Shown here: piece after piece, positions 1-9,928 of the stretch
Layout: each line of letters starts with the position of its first letter
How positions within the stretch are numbered: position 1 is the first letter of the stretch
Assembly: GCF_024707545.1 (NCBI RefSeq)
Contig: NZ_CP062229.1
Span: 372,001-436,000 of the forward strand
DNA from: Mesorhizobium onobrychidis
Lineage (GTDB): Bacteria > Pseudomonadota > Alphaproteobacteria > Rhizobiales > Rhizobiaceae
Direction of reading: 5' to 3'
Length of the DNA stretch: 64,000 nt
The notes under the pieces: model-generated
Told to the model about the DNA's origin: nothing
Database searches by the model: none
What the model saw: the letters and a program-made list of their open reading frames with translations, nothing else
Position numbers and translations under genes: made by a program

Positions 1-342
1 CTGCCGGTCAGCGAGGCTGCCGACCTGGAGCGGATAAGACCCTTCGTCGGCATTGCCGACCGCTTCCTGTTCGACGCCAAGCCGCCGAAAGGTTCGGAAC
101 TGCCGGGCGGCAACGGCATTGCCTTCGACTGGCGCGTTCTGGCCGGCCTTGACGCAGGCGTCGATTACATGCTTTCCGGTGGGCTCAACGCCGCCAATAT
201 CGGCGATGCCCTTCGGCTTGCCAACCCGCCCGGATTAGACATTTCCTCAGGTGTGGAAAGCGCGCCGGGCGTCAAGGATCCGGCGCTGATCGAACAGTTT
301 TTCCGGGCCGTCAGGGCAGCGCGTGACAACCGCGCCGCCTGA
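1..342 (+). CDS. trpF: phosphoribosylanthranilate isomerase, C-terminal part (5' end outside window)
   Basis: The reading frame is open from base 1 and stops with TGA at 340-342, giving the last 113 residues of TrpF, the third step of tryptophan synthesis (isomerisation of phosphoribosylanthranilate in the cytosol). Family motifs visible are [18 protein letters not shown] (the Asp/Gly-rich loop of the barrel), the phosphate-binding [10 protein letters not shown], and the C-terminal [13 protein letters not shown] block. It is followed by trpB and trpA in the same direction, the usual rhizobial trpFBA order. The start and the N-terminal catalytic Cys lie upstream of the window. Confidence 0.95.
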   Translation: MPVSEAADLERIRPFVGIADRFLFDAKPPKGSELPGGNGIAFDWRVLAGLDAGVDYMLSGGLNAANIGDALRLANPPGLDISSGVESAPGVKDPALIEQFFRAVRAARDNRAA

Positions 343-358
343 AGGATAGAACCCGGAG

Positions 359-401
359 CATGTCCCGGAAAAGTGGAAACCGGTTTTCCGACAAGGACAT
401 G
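359..401. repeat. dispersed intergenic palindrome, copy 1 (trpF-trpB gap)
   Basis: Outer arms catgtcc and ggacatg enclose a core containing aaaagtggaaaccggttttc. The same core occurs at 34691-34732 and, inverted, at 2538-2585. The element contains an in-frame ATG at 360 that would extend trpB, but this is probably not the true start. Confidence 0.8.
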
Positions 402-428
402 TCCAAAACAAGAAGTAGGAGATCGGCG

Positions 429-1679
429 ATGAACAAGCCGGCGATACCCAATTCCTTCCGCACCGGACCCGACGAGCAGGGCATGTTCGGCATCTTCGGA
501 GGTCGTTTCGTTGCCGAAACGTTGATGCCGTTGATCCTCGACCTGGAACGGCACTGGAACGAGGTCAAGGACGACCCGGATTTCAAGGCCGAGCTGACGG
601 ATCTCTCGACCCACTACGCCGGGCGGCCGTCGAAGCTTTATTTCGCCGAAGGACTGACCAGACATCTTCGTGAGGTTTCCTCGGCGAAGGGCCTCGGGGG
701 CGGCGCGAAGGTCTATTTCAAGCGCGAGGATTTGAACCACACCGGCTCGCACAAGATCAACAACTGTCTCGGCCAGATCCTGCTGGCCAAGCGCATGGGC
801 AAGAAGCGTATCATCGCCGAGACCGGGGCCGGCCAGCACGGCGTGGCGTCGGCAACGGTGGCGGCGCGTTTCGGCTTTCCGTGCGTTGTCTATATGGGCG
901 CTACCGACGTCGCCCGGCAAAGCCCGAACGTCTTCCGGATGAAGCTGCTCGGCGCCGAGGTGCGGCCGGTGACCGCAGGCCACGGCACGCTGAAGGACGC
1001 CATGAACGAAGCTCTTCGGGACTGGGTGACCAATGTCGAGGACACCTATTACCTGATCGGCACCGCCGCCGGCCCGCACCCCTATCCGGAGCTGGTGCGC
1101 GACTTCCAGTCGGTGATCGGCATCGAGGCGCGCGCCCAGATCCTCGAGCAGGAAGGCCGGCTGCCGGACACGATCATCGCCTGCGTCGGCGGCGGCTCGA
1201 ACGCCATCGGCCTATTCCATCCCTTCCTTGACGACAAAGACGTTCGTATCATCGGCATCGAGGCCGGCGGCCGTGGCCTCGACGGCATCGAGCATTGCGC
1301 CTCGATGAATGCCGGCGCGCCCGGCGTTCTGCACGGCAACCGCACCTATCTCCTGCAGAATGCCGACGGGCAGATCATGGACGGGCATTCGATCTCGGCC
1401 GGTCTCGACTATCCGGGCGTCGGGCCGGAGCATTCCTGGCTGCGCGACAGTGGCCGCGTCGACTATGTGCCAATCCTCGATGACGAGGCGCTCGAGGCGT
1501 TCCAGCTGACGACGCGCGTCGAAGGCATCATTCCGGCGCTCGAATCCGCCCATGCCATCGCCCATGCGGTGAAGATCGTGCCGACCATGGACAAGGACCA
1601 GATCGTCATCGTCAACCTGTCCGGCCGCGGCGACAAGGACGTGCATACGGTGGCCAATATGCTGGGCATGGAGATCTGA
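429..1679 (+). CDS. trpB: tryptophan synthase beta chain
   Basis: TrpB joins indole to L-serine in the alpha2-beta2 tryptophan synthase complex, using PLP. The 416-residue product has the PLP lysine motif HTGSHKINN (Lys109) and the phosphate-binding loop GGGSNAIG. It ends in a typical SGRGDKD region. I chose ATG 429 because a GGAG ribosome-binding site lies about 7 bases upstream and because homologues begin near the NSFRTGPDE segment. An in-frame ATG at 360 would add residues encoded by a dispersed palindrome. trpA follows after 2 bases, which suggests translational coupling. Confidence 0.97.
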   Translation: MNKPAIPNSFRTGPDEQGMFGIFGGRFVAETLMPLILDLERHWNEVKDDPDFKAELTDLSTHYAGRPSKLYFAEGLTRHLREVSSAKGLGGGAKVYFKREDLNHTGSHKINNCLGQILLAKRMGKKRIIAETGAGQHGVASATVAARFGFPCVVYMGATDVARQSPNVFRMKLLGAEVRPVTAGHGTLKDAMNEALRDWVTNVEDTYYLIGTAAGPHPYPELVRDFQSVIGIEARAQILEQEGRLPDTIIACVGGGSNAIGLFHPFLDDKDVRIIGIEAGGRGLDGIEHCASMNAGAPGVLHGNRTYLLQNADGQIMDGHSISAGLDYPGVGPEHSWLRDSGRVDYVPILDDEALEAFQLTTRVEGIIPALESAHAIAHAVKIVPTMDKDQIVIVNLSGRGDKDVHTVANMLGMEI

Positions 1680-1681
1680 TC

Positions 1682-2521
1682 ATGACCACCCGCATCGACC
1701 GCCGCATGGCCAAGCTGAAGGCCGAAGGCCGCCCGGCACTGGTCACCTATTTCATGAGCGGCGACCCGGACTACGACACCGCTTTGTCGATCATGAAGGC
1801 GCTGCCCAAGGCAGGCGCCGACATCATCGAAATGGGCATGCCGTTTTCCGATCCGATGGCCGACGGCCCGGCGATCCAGGCGGCCGGCCTGCGCGCGCTG
1901 AAAGGCGGCCAGACGCTGGTCAAGACGCTGAAGATGGCGTCGGAATTCCGCGCCGCCGACCAGGAAACGCCGATCGTGCTGATGGGCTACTACAATCCGA
2001 TCTACATCCACGGCGTCGACCGCTTCCTCAGGGATGCACTGGCCAGCGGCATAGACGGTCTGATCGTCGTCGACCTGCCGCCGGAAATGGATGAGGAGCT
2101 TTGCATTCCGGCGCTGAAGGCCGGCATCAATTTCATCCGGCTGGCGACGCCGACCACCGACGACAAGCGCCTGCCCAAGGTGCTGCAGAACACCTCCGGC
2201 TTCGTCTATTACGTGTCGATGACCGGCATCACCGGCTCGGCGCTTGCCGACACCGGCAAGGTGGCGGCGGCGGTCACGCGCATCAAGGGCCATACCGACC
2301 TGCCGGTCTGCGTCGGCTTCGGCGTCAAGACCGCCGAGCAGGCACGCATCATCGGGGCGTCGGCCGACGGCGTCGTCGTCGGCACCGCGATCGTCAATGC
2401 GGTCGCCAATGTTCTGGGGCCGAAGGGCGAAAAGACCGCCGACCCGGCCGAGGCGGTCGCCACGCTGGTCAGCGGGCTTTCGCAAGGCGTGCGCGCAGCC
2501 CGCCTTGCTGCCGCCGAATAG
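1682..2521 (+). CDS. trpA: tryptophan synthase alpha chain
   Basis: TrpA cleaves indole-3-glycerol phosphate and channels indole to TrpB. The 279-residue TIM-barrel protein shows both catalytic acids, Glu50 in [12 protein letters not shown] and Asp61 in MADGPAIQ, and the phosphate-binding GFGVKTAEQ segment. Length is close to the family norm of about 270. The start lies two bases after the trpB stop. A palindromic element and accD follow. Confidence 0.97.
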   Translation: MTTRIDRRMAKLKAEGRPALVTYFMSGDPDYDTALSIMKALPKAGADIIEMGMPFSDPMADGPAIQAAGLRALKGGQTLVKTLKMASEFRAADQETPIVLMGYYNPIYIHGVDRFLRDALASGIDGLIVVDLPPEMDEELCIPALKAGINFIRLATPTTDDKRLPKVLQNTSGFVYYVSMTGITGSALADTGKVAAAVTRIKGHTDLPVCVGFGVKTAEQARIIGASADGVVVGTAIVNAVANVLGPKGEKTADPAEAVATLVSGLSQGVRAARLAAAE

Positions 2522-2537
2522 TCTTGATCTTCTGGTT

Positions 2538-2585
2538 GACCATGATCTCCAGCGAAACCGGTTTCCACTTTTCGGGATCATGGTC
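2538..2585. repeat. dispersed intergenic palindrome, copy 2 (trpA-accD gap)
   Basis: Arms gaccatgatc and gatcatggtc flank an aaccggtttccacttttc core, the reverse complement of the core in copies 1 and 10. It lies between co-directional genes, so it probably sits in the transcribed spacer as a hairpin. Confidence 0.8.
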
Positions 2586-2615
2586 TAACTCTTCGTCAGG
2601 ACAGGAGCCGAAGCG

Positions 2616-3542
2616 ATGAACTGGATCACCAACTACGTTCGCCCGAAGATCAATTCGATGCTCGGCCGGCGCACCGACATGCCTGAGAACCTCTGGATCA
2701 AGGATCCGGAGACCGGCGAGATGGTCTTCCACAAGGACCTGGAGCAGAACCAGTTCGTCATCCCGTCCTCCGGCCATCACATGAAGATCTCGGCCAAGGA
2801 GCGGCTGAGATTCTTCTTCGACGACGGCAAGTACGAGATGCTCGAAAACCCCAAGGTGGTGCAGGATCCGCTGAAATTCCGCGACGAGAAGCGCTACACC
2901 GACCGGCTGAAGGAGGCCAAGGCCAAGACCGGGCTGGAGGACGCGATCATCAATGCGCTGGGGACCGTCGAAGGCCTGCCGGTGGTGGTGACTGTGCAGG
3001 ACTTCGCCTTCATGGGCGGCTCGCTCGGCATGGCCGCCGGCGACGCCATCGTTCGTGGCTTCGAGGTCGCAGTGCAACGCAAGCGGCCTCTGATCCTGTT
3101 CGCGGCCTCCGGCGGCGCCCGCATGCAGGAAGGCATCCTGTCGCTCATGCAATTGCCGAGAACCACGATCGGCGTCGATCGGCTGAAGGAAGCCGGCCTT
3201 CCCTATATTGTCGTCTTGACCAACCCGACCACCGGCGGCGTCACCGCCTCCTACGCCATGCTGGGCGACGTGCACATCGCCGAGCCCGGCGCGTTGATCG
3301 GCTTTGCCGGGCCGCGCGTCATCGAGCAGACCATCAGGGAAAAACTGCCCGACGGCTTCCAGCGCGCCGAGTATCTGATGGAGCACGGCATGGTCGACAT
3401 GGTGGTGTCTCGGCTGGAGATGCGCCAGACGATCGCGCGGCTCCTGAAGATGCTGCTCAAGCTGCCGGAAGAAGAAAAGGCGCTGGAACCGGAAATCCTG
3501 CCGCCGGTGGCGCTCCCGGCGGAAGCACGCCCGCAAGCCTGA
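2616..3542 (+). CDS. accD: acetyl-CoA carboxylase carboxyltransferase beta subunit
   Basis: AccD forms the carboxyltransferase with AccA and makes malonyl-CoA for fatty-acid synthesis. The 308-residue protein has the crotonase-like core with [13 protein letters not shown], the oxyanion region SGGARMQEG and [15 protein letters not shown]. coli AccD carries an N-terminal four-cysteine zinc ribbon; here the equivalent stretch ([17 protein letters not shown]) keeps its flanking pattern but has no cysteine, and the whole protein contains none. A CAGGAG site precedes ATG 2616. Linkage to trpBA upstream and folC downstream is the usual rhizobial arrangement. Confidence 0.96.
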   Translation: MNWITNYVRPKINSMLGRRTDMPENLWIKDPETGEMVFHKDLEQNQFVIPSSGHHMKISAKERLRFFFDDGKYEMLENPKVVQDPLKFRDEKRYTDRLKEAKAKTGLEDAIINALGTVEGLPVVVTVQDFAFMGGSLGMAAGDAIVRGFEVAVQRKRPLILFAASGGARMQEGILSLMQLPRTTIGVDRLKEAGLPYIVVLTNPTTGGVTASYAMLGDVHIAEPGALIGFAGPRVIEQTIREKLPDGFQRAEYLMEHGMVDMVVSRLEMRQTIARLLKMLLKLPEEEKALEPEILPPVALPAEARPQA

Positions 3543-3606
3543 CGCGACATCCGTCGTCGCGAACCGCGATTGCGCGCCATCCGTGGCGCTGTAGCATGTT
3601 GATTTC

Positions 3607-3654
3607 GCGCATGATCCTTTCCGAAAATCGATTTCGATTTTCGGGGTCATGCGC
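3607..3654. repeat. dispersed intergenic palindrome, copy 3 (accD-folC gap)
   Basis: Arms gcgcatgatcc and ggtcatgcgc enclose ccgaaaatcgatttcgattttcgg-type symmetry. The bases just beyond its right end (ctagga) supply the apparent ribosome-binding site of folC. Confidence 0.8.
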
Positions 3655-3666
3655 TAGGATTCTCCC

Positions 3667-4992
3667 ATGACCACGCTTGCCGCCGACCGCGAAATCGAAA
3701 GCCTGATGTCGCTTCATCCGAAGGGCTTCGATCTTTCGCTCGACCGCATTTCGCGGCTGCTGGAGCGGCTGGGCAATCCGCAGGACCATCTGCCGCCGGT
3801 CATCCACATCGCCGGCACCAACGGCAAGGGCTCCTGCGCCGCGTTTTCGCGGGCGCTGCTCGAAGCGTCCGGCCACCACGTCCATGTCCACACATCGCCG
3901 CATCTGGTGAACTGGCATGAGCGCTACCGGCTGGCCGCTGATGGTGGCGGCAGGCTGGTCGAGGACAAGGTCTTTGCCGACGCCATCGCCCGCGTCGCCA
4001 AAGCCAATGAAGGCCAGAAGATCACCGTCTTCGAAATCCTCACCGCCGTCACCTTCCTGCTGTTTTCCGAACATCCGGCAGATGCCGTCATCATCGAGGT
4101 CGGTCTCGGCGGCCGCTTTGATGCCACCAATGTCATCAGCGACCCGGCGGTGTCGGTGATCATGCCGGTCTCGCTCGACCACGAATCCTTTCTCGGCGAC
4201 CGTGTCGAACTGATCGCAGCCGAAAAAGCCGGCATCATCAAGGGCGGTTGCCCGGTGGTTATCGGCGCGCAGGAAAGCGAAACGGCGCTGCAGGTGCTTA
4301 TCGAAACCGCCGAGCGGCTCGACTGTCCCGCCTTCGTCTATGGCCAGGATTTCCTCGCCTTCGAGGAAAACGGCCGGATGGTCTATCAGGACGAAGACGG
4401 GCTGATGGACCTGTCGCCGCCGCGCCTGCCGGGGCGCCACCAGTTCGCCAATGCGGCGGCGGCGATTGCAGCGGTCAAGGCGGCGGGCTTCGAGATCAGC
4501 CATCGCGTCGCCGACAAGGCGATGGCCAATGTCACCTGGCCGGGGCGGATGCAGAAATTGCCGCAAGGCAGACTGACGGAACTGGCGCCGAAGGGTGCCG
4601 ACATCTGGCTCGACGGCGGCCACAATCCGGGCGCCGGCGTTGTCGTCGCCGAAGCACTTGCCGAGCAGGAGGAAAAGAACCCGCGGCCGCTGTTCCTGAT
4701 TTCCGGCATGATCAACACCAAAGACCAGAGCGGCTATTTCAGCGCCTTCAAGGGGTTGGTGCGGCATGTCTACACGGTGCCGGTGAGCCTCAGCGAGGCC
4801 AGCGTGCCGAATGACGAACTGGCGATCCGCGCCGTCGAGGCGGGCCTCTCGGCCGAACCGGTGAGCTCCGTCGCCAATGCGCTGATGCTGCTGCGCGACA
4901 CATGGGACGGACCGCCACCGCGCATCCTGATCAGCGGCTCGCTCTATCTGGCCGGCGCGGTGCTGGCCGAAAACGGCACACCGCCGGTTTGA
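3667..4992 (+). CDS. folC: bifunctional folylpolyglutamate synthase / dihydrofolate synthase
   Basis: FolC ligates glutamate to dihydropteroate and then adds further glutamates to folates, using ATP. The 441-residue product carries the Mur-ligase-type P-loop GTNGKGS (residues 50-56), the VHTSPHLVNWHERY segment, EVGLGGRFDATNV and the C-terminal WLDGGHNPG motif. ATG 3667 has AGGA 8-10 bases upstream, at the edge of the preceding palindrome. It is the last gene of the trpFBA-accD-folC block. Confidence 0.96.
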   Translation: MTTLAADREIESLMSLHPKGFDLSLDRISRLLERLGNPQDHLPPVIHIAGTNGKGSCAAFSRALLEASGHHVHVHTSPHLVNWHERYRLAADGGGRLVEDKVFADAIARVAKANEGQKITVFEILTAVTFLLFSEHPADAVIIEVGLGGRFDATNVISDPAVSVIMPVSLDHESFLGDRVELIAAEKAGIIKGGCPVVIGAQESETALQVLIETAERLDCPAFVYGQDFLAFEENGRMVYQDEDGLMDLSPPRLPGRHQFANAAAAIAAVKAAGFEISHRVADKAMANVTWPGRMQKLPQGRLTELAPKGADIWLDGGHNPGAGVVVAEALAEQEEKNPRPLFLISGMINTKDQSGYFSAFKGLVRHVYTVPVSLSEASVPNDELAIRAVEAGLSAEPVSSVANALMLLRDTWDGPPPRILISGSLYLAGAVLAENGTPPV

Positions 4993-5053
4993 GGCGCGTG
5001 TTCACCAGGGCACGATGACGCGGACTTCGTCAGATCACCGCGAGGAGCCAGTC

Positions 5054-5473
5054 ATGATCAAGGTAAAGCAGCTCGCTCACGTTTGCATCTTCGCGGATGA
5101 CCTCGAAGCGACGCGAAGCTTCTATCGGGACGTCCTCGGCATGGACACCCAGTTCAACTTCCTGCGCGACGGCAAGATTTTGGGTTTCTACCTCAATTGC
5201 GGCAGCCGCAGCCACATCGAGGTGTTCCGGAAAGATGGGGCCAGCTATAGCGACTTGAACCAGATCAACCACTTCTGCCTCGAAGTGGAAAACATTGACG
5301 CCGCGATCGCCCACGTAAGGTCGAAAGGCGTTGACGTCACTTCAAAGAAACACGCGTGCGATGATACCTACCAGGCATGGATTCGCGATCCTAACGATGT
5401 GAAGATAGAACTGTTTGAATATACCGAGAAAAGTGCACAGTTCGTCGGAGGCGATCGTATCGCGGATTGGTGA
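5054..5473 (+). CDS. VOC (glyoxalase/dioxygenase superfamily) metalloprotein
   Basis: This 139-residue protein has the two beta-alpha-beta-beta-beta modules of the vicinal-oxygen-chelate fold. The four expected metal ligands are visible: His9 (LAHVCIF), Glu56 (HIEVF), His73 (INHFCLEV) and Glu119 (VKIELFEY). The substrate cannot be assigned; lactoylglutathione lyase or a related isomerase/lyase is possible. ATG 5054 is preferred over an upstream in-frame ATG at 5015 because GAGGAG sits 6-11 bases before it. Its codon use looks less GC-biased than the neighbours, and it separates folC from trxA, which are near neighbours in many rhizobia, so it may be an insertion. Confidence 0.85.
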   Translation: MIKVKQLAHVCIFADDLEATRSFYRDVLGMDTQFNFLRDGKILGFYLNCGSRSHIEVFRKDGASYSDLNQINHFCLEVENIDAAIAHVRSKGVDVTSKKHACDDTYQAWIRDPNDVKIELFEYTEKSAQFVGGDRIADW

Positions 5474-5515
5474 CCGCGGCTCCAGCCTATGGCGGGCTGA
5501 GACGGCCTTGGTGAA

Positions 5516-5797
5516 TTACTTCAGCTCGATCTCGATGAAGGCGTACTCGCCTTCATTAGCATTGATGACGTCATGCTCCACGCCCTCCTTGCGGAAATAG
5601 GGCGCCCCCTTCTTCATTTCGGCGAAGGATTCGCCGTCCTTAGTCAGGAGCTTGAGCTTGCCGTCCATCAGCGGCACGATGACATAATCGTGGCCATGAC
5701 GGTGCCAGCCGGTGTTGTCGCCTGGGGCGAAGCGGTATTCGGTGACGATGACGCGCTCATTGTCGATGAAGACGGTGGCCTTGGCGGATCCGGTCAT
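5516..5797 (-). CDS. small cupin-domain protein
   Basis: The 93-residue product is a single cupin barrel. Motif 1 is GWHRHGHDYVIVP (metal-binding His pair; the usual Glu is not obvious) and motif 2 is YFRKEGVEHDVIN (His and Asn of the G-x5-P-x-G-x2-H-x3-N pattern, with the Pro/Gly partly altered). Substrate unknown. ATG at 5797 is preferred over 5869 because CAGGAG precedes it and the longer N-terminus lacks family similarity. It converges on the VOC gene. Confidence 0.8.
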   Translation of the reverse strand: MTGSAKATVFIDNERVIVTEYRFAPGDNTGWHRHGHDYVIVPLMDGKLKLLTKDGESFAEMKKGAPYFRKEGVEHDVINANEGEYAFIEIELK

Positions 5798-5863
5798 GTC
5801 GTTCTCCTGCTTTAAGCCAGACAAGAGCATGAGGCGGCAAGTGGCGAGTGCCAGGGCGGACCA

Positions 5864-5907
5864 GCGCATGACCCAGAAAATCGGATTCGATTTTCTGGGT
5901 CATGCGC
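5864..5907. repeat. dispersed intergenic palindrome, copy 4, proximal module
   Basis: Near-perfect inverted repeat with arms gcgcatgacccagaaaatcg and cgattttctgggtcatgcgc. It is followed directly by a second hairpin module at 5918-5961, so this is a compound element. Confidence 0.85.
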
Positions 5908-5917
5908 AAATCAAGTG

Positions 5918-5961
5918 CTACAGCGTCCTTTGTGCGTCCAAGAGGACGCGCGGCGCTGTAG
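5918..5961. repeat. second hairpin module of palindrome copy 4
   Basis: Inverted repeat with arms ctacagcg and cgctgtag and an inner gcgtcc-aaga-ggacgc stem. A cognate module (gcgtcttttgcgcgtcc ... ggacgcgcgg) follows copy 5, and cgtcc-acttgg-acg material precedes copy 7, so the two modules tend to travel together. Confidence 0.75.
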
Positions 5962-5965
5962 ATGA

Positions 5966-5999
5966 CACAAAAAAGCCCGGCGCGAGGGCCGGGCTTGTC
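5966..5999 (-). terminator. rho-independent terminator of the addBA-trxA transcript
   Basis: Read on the minus strand, an 8-bp stem agcccggc/gccgggct (arms 5988-5995 and 5974-5981) with a six-base loop is followed by six T. It lies about 20 bases after the trxA stop. Confidence 0.9.
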
Positions 6000-6017
6000 T
6001 GCGGATTATCTGCCAGA

Positions 6018-6341
6018 TCAGGCGAGATTGCCGTTGATCCAGTGCGACAGCGCCGTCTTCGGCGCGGCGCCGACCTTCATGTCGGCCATTTCGCCGCCCT
6101 TGAAGATCATCAGCGTCGGGATCGAGCGCACACCGAACTGCGCGGCAAGCTCGGGATTCTCGTCGATGTTGAGCTTGGCGATCTTGACCTTGCTGCCGAG
6201 CTCGATGGCGATGTCTTCCAGCGCCGGCGCGATCATCTTGCACGGGCCGCACCATTCCGCCCAGAAATCGACCACGACCGGCTCCTTGGCATCAAGTACA
6301 TCGGTCTGGAAATTGCTCTTGTCGACCTTGACGGTGGCCAT
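6018..6341 (-). CDS. trxA: thioredoxin
   Basis: Cytosolic dithiol-disulfide oxidoreductase of 107 residues, the standard bacterial length. The active site WCGPCK has redox cysteines at 31 and 34, and the cis-proline loop is seen in [13 protein letters not shown] 6341 has a GAAAGGA site upstream; an extension to 6419 would add residues unrelated to thioredoxins. It lies 74 bases after addA and is followed by a strong terminator, so it probably ends the operon that begins near divL. Confidence 0.96.
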   Translation of the reverse strand: MATVKVDKSNFQTDVLDAKEPVVVDFWAEWCGPCKMIAPALEDIAIELGSKVKIAKLNIDENPELAAQFGVRSIPTLMIFKGGEMADMKVGAAPKTALSHWINGNLA

Positions 6342-6415
6342 GCGAAAATCCTTTCGAGAGTTATTGTCGCACCAAAGGTGGTGGTGGTCGCGCCCTTCTT
6401 CAAGCAGCTGTTGTG

Positions 6416-9400
6416 TCACGCTCCCGTGAGTCGGGCAAGGGCGTCGTCCATGACCACCGGCGGCAGCTCGATCAGCCGCGGCGCTTCCGTGAACAGCAGC
6501 GCCGCCGAGACCTCATGCCGGGGATAAAGCGGCTGGAGCAGCGCGCGATAGAGCGCCAGCTGCAGGACATAGGCCGGTGGAACGTCCGACAGAGTTGCAG
6601 GCGCCGGCCGGTTGGTCTTGTAGTCGACGATCGACACCTTGCCTGATGTGACCGCCAGCCGGTCGATCTTGCCGGAGATCGAGCGCAGCTTGCCCTTGAC
6701 CTCCAAGCTGCCCATGACCGCGACTTCAGCGCGTGAATTCGGCGCAAACAGCTGATCGAAACGGCTGTCGGCAAGGATCGCTGTCACCGAGGCCAAGGCC
6801 TTGTCGCGCTCGCTTTCAGGCCATTGCGCCCCGGCGCGCCTGAGATAGCGTTCCGCGGCATCGCGGCGTTCGGCCTCAGCAATGCCGGGCAGCATCTGCA
6901 GCAATTTGTGCAGCGCCAGCCCCCGCATCACGGCAAAGCCAGGCTCCGCCTCGGTGTCAAGCACCGGCGAGCCGGTGTCGATCACCGCTTGCTTGGCCTC
7001 GTCGATCAGCGCCGAGGCGCCGGACGGCGACAGCGGTCGCGGCAGATCCTCGAACGGCGGCAAGGGCTGGAACAGGGTCTTCGGCAACGGCTCGAACTGT
7101 TGCGCCTGCCGCGCCTCTTCGGCGGCCGCCTGTGCGACCGGCGGCAATTTTGTCATGTGAAACCGATGCACGGTCTCGCCGGTGGCAGGGTGCTGCCGCT
7201 CCGTGCTTTCGGGGGCGCCGACCAGCGCGCGACTGACGATCGAATGCCAGGTGCCGGCGTTCGGCGCCCGCTTGCCGTGATAGCCGCAGACGATCAGCCG
7301 ATCCTCGGCGCGGGTCATGCCGACATAGAGCAGCCGGCGGTATTCGTCGTCGGCCAGTTCGCGGGCGCGGACCGATGCGGCCCGTGAAAATCCATTGGCG
7401 ACATCGCTGGCCGAACGCCAGAGATAGCCCTTGCCGCCCCAGTGTTTGCCCGAGCCATCGAACGGCATCAGTCTCGGCAGATGCTGGTCGCTGAACGGGG
7501 CGGAACCGCCATCGACCAGGAACACGACAGGCGCCTCCAGGCCCTTGGCGGCATGCACGGTCATGACGCGAACCTCGTCGCGGGTCTGGTCCATTTCGCG
7601 CTTGATCTCGGGGCCGGCATTCTCCAGCGTCGACAGGAAGGATTCCAGCCCCGGCAGGCCGGTCCGCTCCTCGGCCAGGCAGAAGCTCAGAAACTCGTCG
7701 AGGATGTCGCCGGCCTCCGGCCCGAGCCGCGCGATCATCTTATTGCGCAAGCCATCGCGGGCGAGAGCCGCGGCATAGAATTCGAACACCGGCTTGAATG
7801 CGGCTTCATCGGACCATGTGTCGAGTTGGGCAACGATTGCGGCCAAAGCGGCGCTTTCGCCGGCTTGCTGCCTGAGCGAAGCGATCAACGAGAGACCGGG
7901 CGGCCGCTCGCCCGCCAGCGCGAAAAGCGTCTCTTCCGAAACATCGAAAATCGGGCTGCGCAGCACGGCGGCAAGCGACAGATCGTCCTCAGGCTGGACA
8001 AGAAAGTGGCCGAGCGCGATCAGGTCCTTTACCGCGATATGGCCGGGCAGGCTGAGCCGGTCGGCGCCGGCGACAGGGATGTCGCGGCGCTTCAGTGCGC
8101 GCGTCAGCGCATGGACGAAGCGATCACGCTTGCGCACCAGCACCAGCACGTCGCCGGGCCGAAGCTTCTTGCCGCGGCCTTCGATGATCTCGCCGGCGCC
8201 GATCCAGCCGGCAATGGTCGCCGCCACGTTCTCGGCGACACGCACCGCCGGCGCATGGGCGTGGTCGACGGCTTGCGTCCAGTCGTCGGGCTCGTCGACG
8301 ACGTCGGCGCCGATCGACGGCCAGACCTCGACATAGCCCGGCGCATCGGTGCGGATCGCCTTGTGGTTCAGCGGGTCGGGATCGTGGCTGATGCCGCGCC
8401 GCACGACCGGGTCGGCAAAGACACGGTCCACCGCCGCAAGCACGTCGTCGGTCGAGCGAAAGGACCAGGTCAACTTGAGATCGGCGAAGGCGGCGTTGGC
8501 GTCGCGCACCCTTCCGGAAAACAGGAGCCTTGAGTCGGCGAAGGAATCGGGCGCCGCTCCTTGAAAGGAATAGATCGACTGTTTTTCGTCGCCGACGGCA
8601 AAGACCGTGCGGTGGACCGTGTCGCGCGCGCCGAGCCCGGCAAAGAATTCCTCGGCCAGCCGCTTCACCACCTCCCACTGGTCGGGACTGGTGTCCTGGG
8701 CCTCGTCGAGCAGGATATGGTCGATGCCCTGGTCGAGCTTGTATTGCACCCAAGGGCCGGCGTCGGGCCGCGCCAGAAGATTGACCGTTCGGGTGATGAG
8801 GTCATTGAAGTCGAGAAAGCCGCGGGCGCGCTTCAAGTGCTCGTAGCGGGCGATCAGCCAGCCAGCGATGGTCAGCGCGGCACGTGTGCCCTCCAGCATC
8901 CTGAACAAGGCCAACCGGTCGGAGATTTCGAGGATGGCATCGGCCGCTGAGAGATAGCGCTCGGCAAAATTCGGCAACCGGTCAAGCAACGCCTTCTTGA
9001 ACGTCTTTGCCGGCTCATAAGGCTCGCCATCCGCCCGCAGGAAGGCTTTTGCCAGCAATTGCAGTCGGCGAACCGGATCGTCCTCGGCAAAGGCAAGATG
9101 CGCGTAGGGCAGCAAATTGTTCAGCACGATGCGGGCATCGGCAGCTTCGGCAGCGCGGGCAAAGGTGATGAAATAGTCCGGCAGGAAGCCCGGCAGCGGC
9201 CAGACGGACGCCGCCAGGCCTTCGGCGGTCTGGCCGGCGCGAAACTTGAATTCGTCGAACAGCGCCCGGAAGCCATCGCCGCCGGCCGCGCTGATGAAGG
9301 CGCGCAAGCCGTCGCGCTTGCGCACGATCTCGGCCAGCAATGCGTCGAGCCCATGTTCGCCGCCGCGCTCCAGAATGGTGGCGAAAGCCTCGGCCAGCCC

Positions 9401-9928
9401 CGCATCGCCGGCCGCCGTGCCCGAGATCATGTCGCGGCGGGCGGCCGCGAAGAGCGACGCCTCCATCTGCGGATCGAGCATTTCGAAATGGGCCGGTATG
9501 TTGGCTTCCAGCGGAAACTGGTGCAGCACCGATTCGCAGAAGGCGTGAATGGTCTGGATCTTCAGCCCGCCCGGCGTCTCCAGCGCCTCGGCAAACAGCC
9601 GGCGGGCGCGGCGCATGGTTTCGCGATCGGGCTGGCGACCGTCCAGCGCCTCTATGCTTGCCGCCAGTTCGACGTCGCCAAGCGCCGTCCATTCCGACAG
9701 CGTCGAAAAAACCCGGTTCGACATGTTGGCGGCGGCAGCGCGGGTGTAGGTCAGGCACAGTATCTTCGATGGATCGGTGCCGCGCAGCAAGAGCCGGATG
9801 ACGCGCTGGGCCAGCACATGGGTCTTGCCCGATCCGGCATTGGCCGACACCCAGGCGGAATTTTGCGGGTCGGAGGCGCTTGCCTGGCTGACGGCGGTGT
9901 CGGTCGGGATGGGATAGGCCTTCTTCAT
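6416..9928 (-). CDS. addA: AddA, helicase-nuclease subunit for double-strand break repair
   Basis: AddA is the UvrD/RecB-like subunit of AddAB, which resects broken ends for RecA. The 1170-residue protein has Walker A NAGSGKT (30-36), a DEAQDTSP Walker B near 415, [13 protein letters not shown], the late helicase motif [15 protein letters not shown], and the RecB-family nuclease motif VDYKTNRP from residue 1101. The start at 9928 overlaps the addB stop in an ATGA junction, which favours it over the upstream in-frame ATG that reads through arginine-rich codons inside addB. Confidence 0.96.
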   Translation of the reverse strand: MKKAYPIPTDTAVSQASASDPQNSAWVSANAGSGKTHVLAQRVIRLLLRGTDPSKILCLTYTRAAAANMSNRVFSTLSEWTALGDVELAASIEALDGRQPDRETMRRARRLFAEALETPGGLKIQTIHAFCESVLHQFPLEANIPAHFEMLDPQMEASLFAAARRDMISGTAAGDAGLAEAFATILERGGEHGLDALLAEIVRKRDGLRAFISAAGGDGFRALFDEFKFRAGQTAEGLAASVWPLPGFLPDYFITFARAAEAADARIVLNNLLPYAHLAFAEDDPVRRLQLLAKAFLRADGEPYEPAKTFKKALLDRLPNFAERYLSAADAILEISDRLALFRMLEGTRAALTIAGWLIARYEHLKRARGFLDFNDLITRTVNLLARPDAGPWVQYKLDQGIDHILLDEAQDTSPDQWEVVKRLAEEFFAGLGARDTVHRTVFAVGDEKQSIYSFQGAAPDSFADSRLLFSGRVRDANAAFADLKLTWSFRSTDDVLAAVDRVFADPVVRRGISHDPDPLNHKAIRTDAPGYVEVWPSIGADVVDEPDDWTQAVDHAHAPAVRVAENVAATIAGWIGAGEIIEGRGKKLRPGDVLVLVRKRDRFVHALTRALKRRDIPVAGADRLSLPGHIAVKDLIALGHFLVQPEDDLSLAAVLRSPIFDVSEETLFALAGERPPGLSLIASLRQQAGESAALAAIVAQLDTWSDEAAFKPVFEFYAAALARDGLRNKMIARLGPEAGDILDEFLSFCLAEERTGLPGLESFLSTLENAGPEIKREMDQTRDEVRVMTVHAAKGLEAPVVFLVDGGSAPFSDQHLPRLMPFDGSGKHWGGKGYLWRSASDVANGFSRAASVRARELADDEYRRLLYVGMTRAEDRLIVCGYHGKRAPNAGTWHSIVSRALVGAPESTERQHPATGETVHRFHMTKLPPVAQAAAEEARQAQQFEPLPKTLFQPLPPFEDLPRPLSPSGASALIDEAKQAVIDTGSPVLDTEAEPGFAVMRGLALHKLLQMLPGIAEAERRDAAERYLRRAGAQWPESERDKALASVTAILADSRFDQLFAPNSRAEVAVMGSLEVKGKLRSISGKIDRLAVTSGKVSIVDYKTNRPAPATLSDVPPAYVLQLALYRALLQPLYPRHEVSAALLFTEAPRLIELPPVVMDDALARLTGA

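Noticed and set aside
360..428. Upstream in-frame ATG extending trpB by 23 residues
   Set aside because: The extension is encoded by a dispersed palindrome; ATG 429 has a proper ribosome-binding site and matches the family start.
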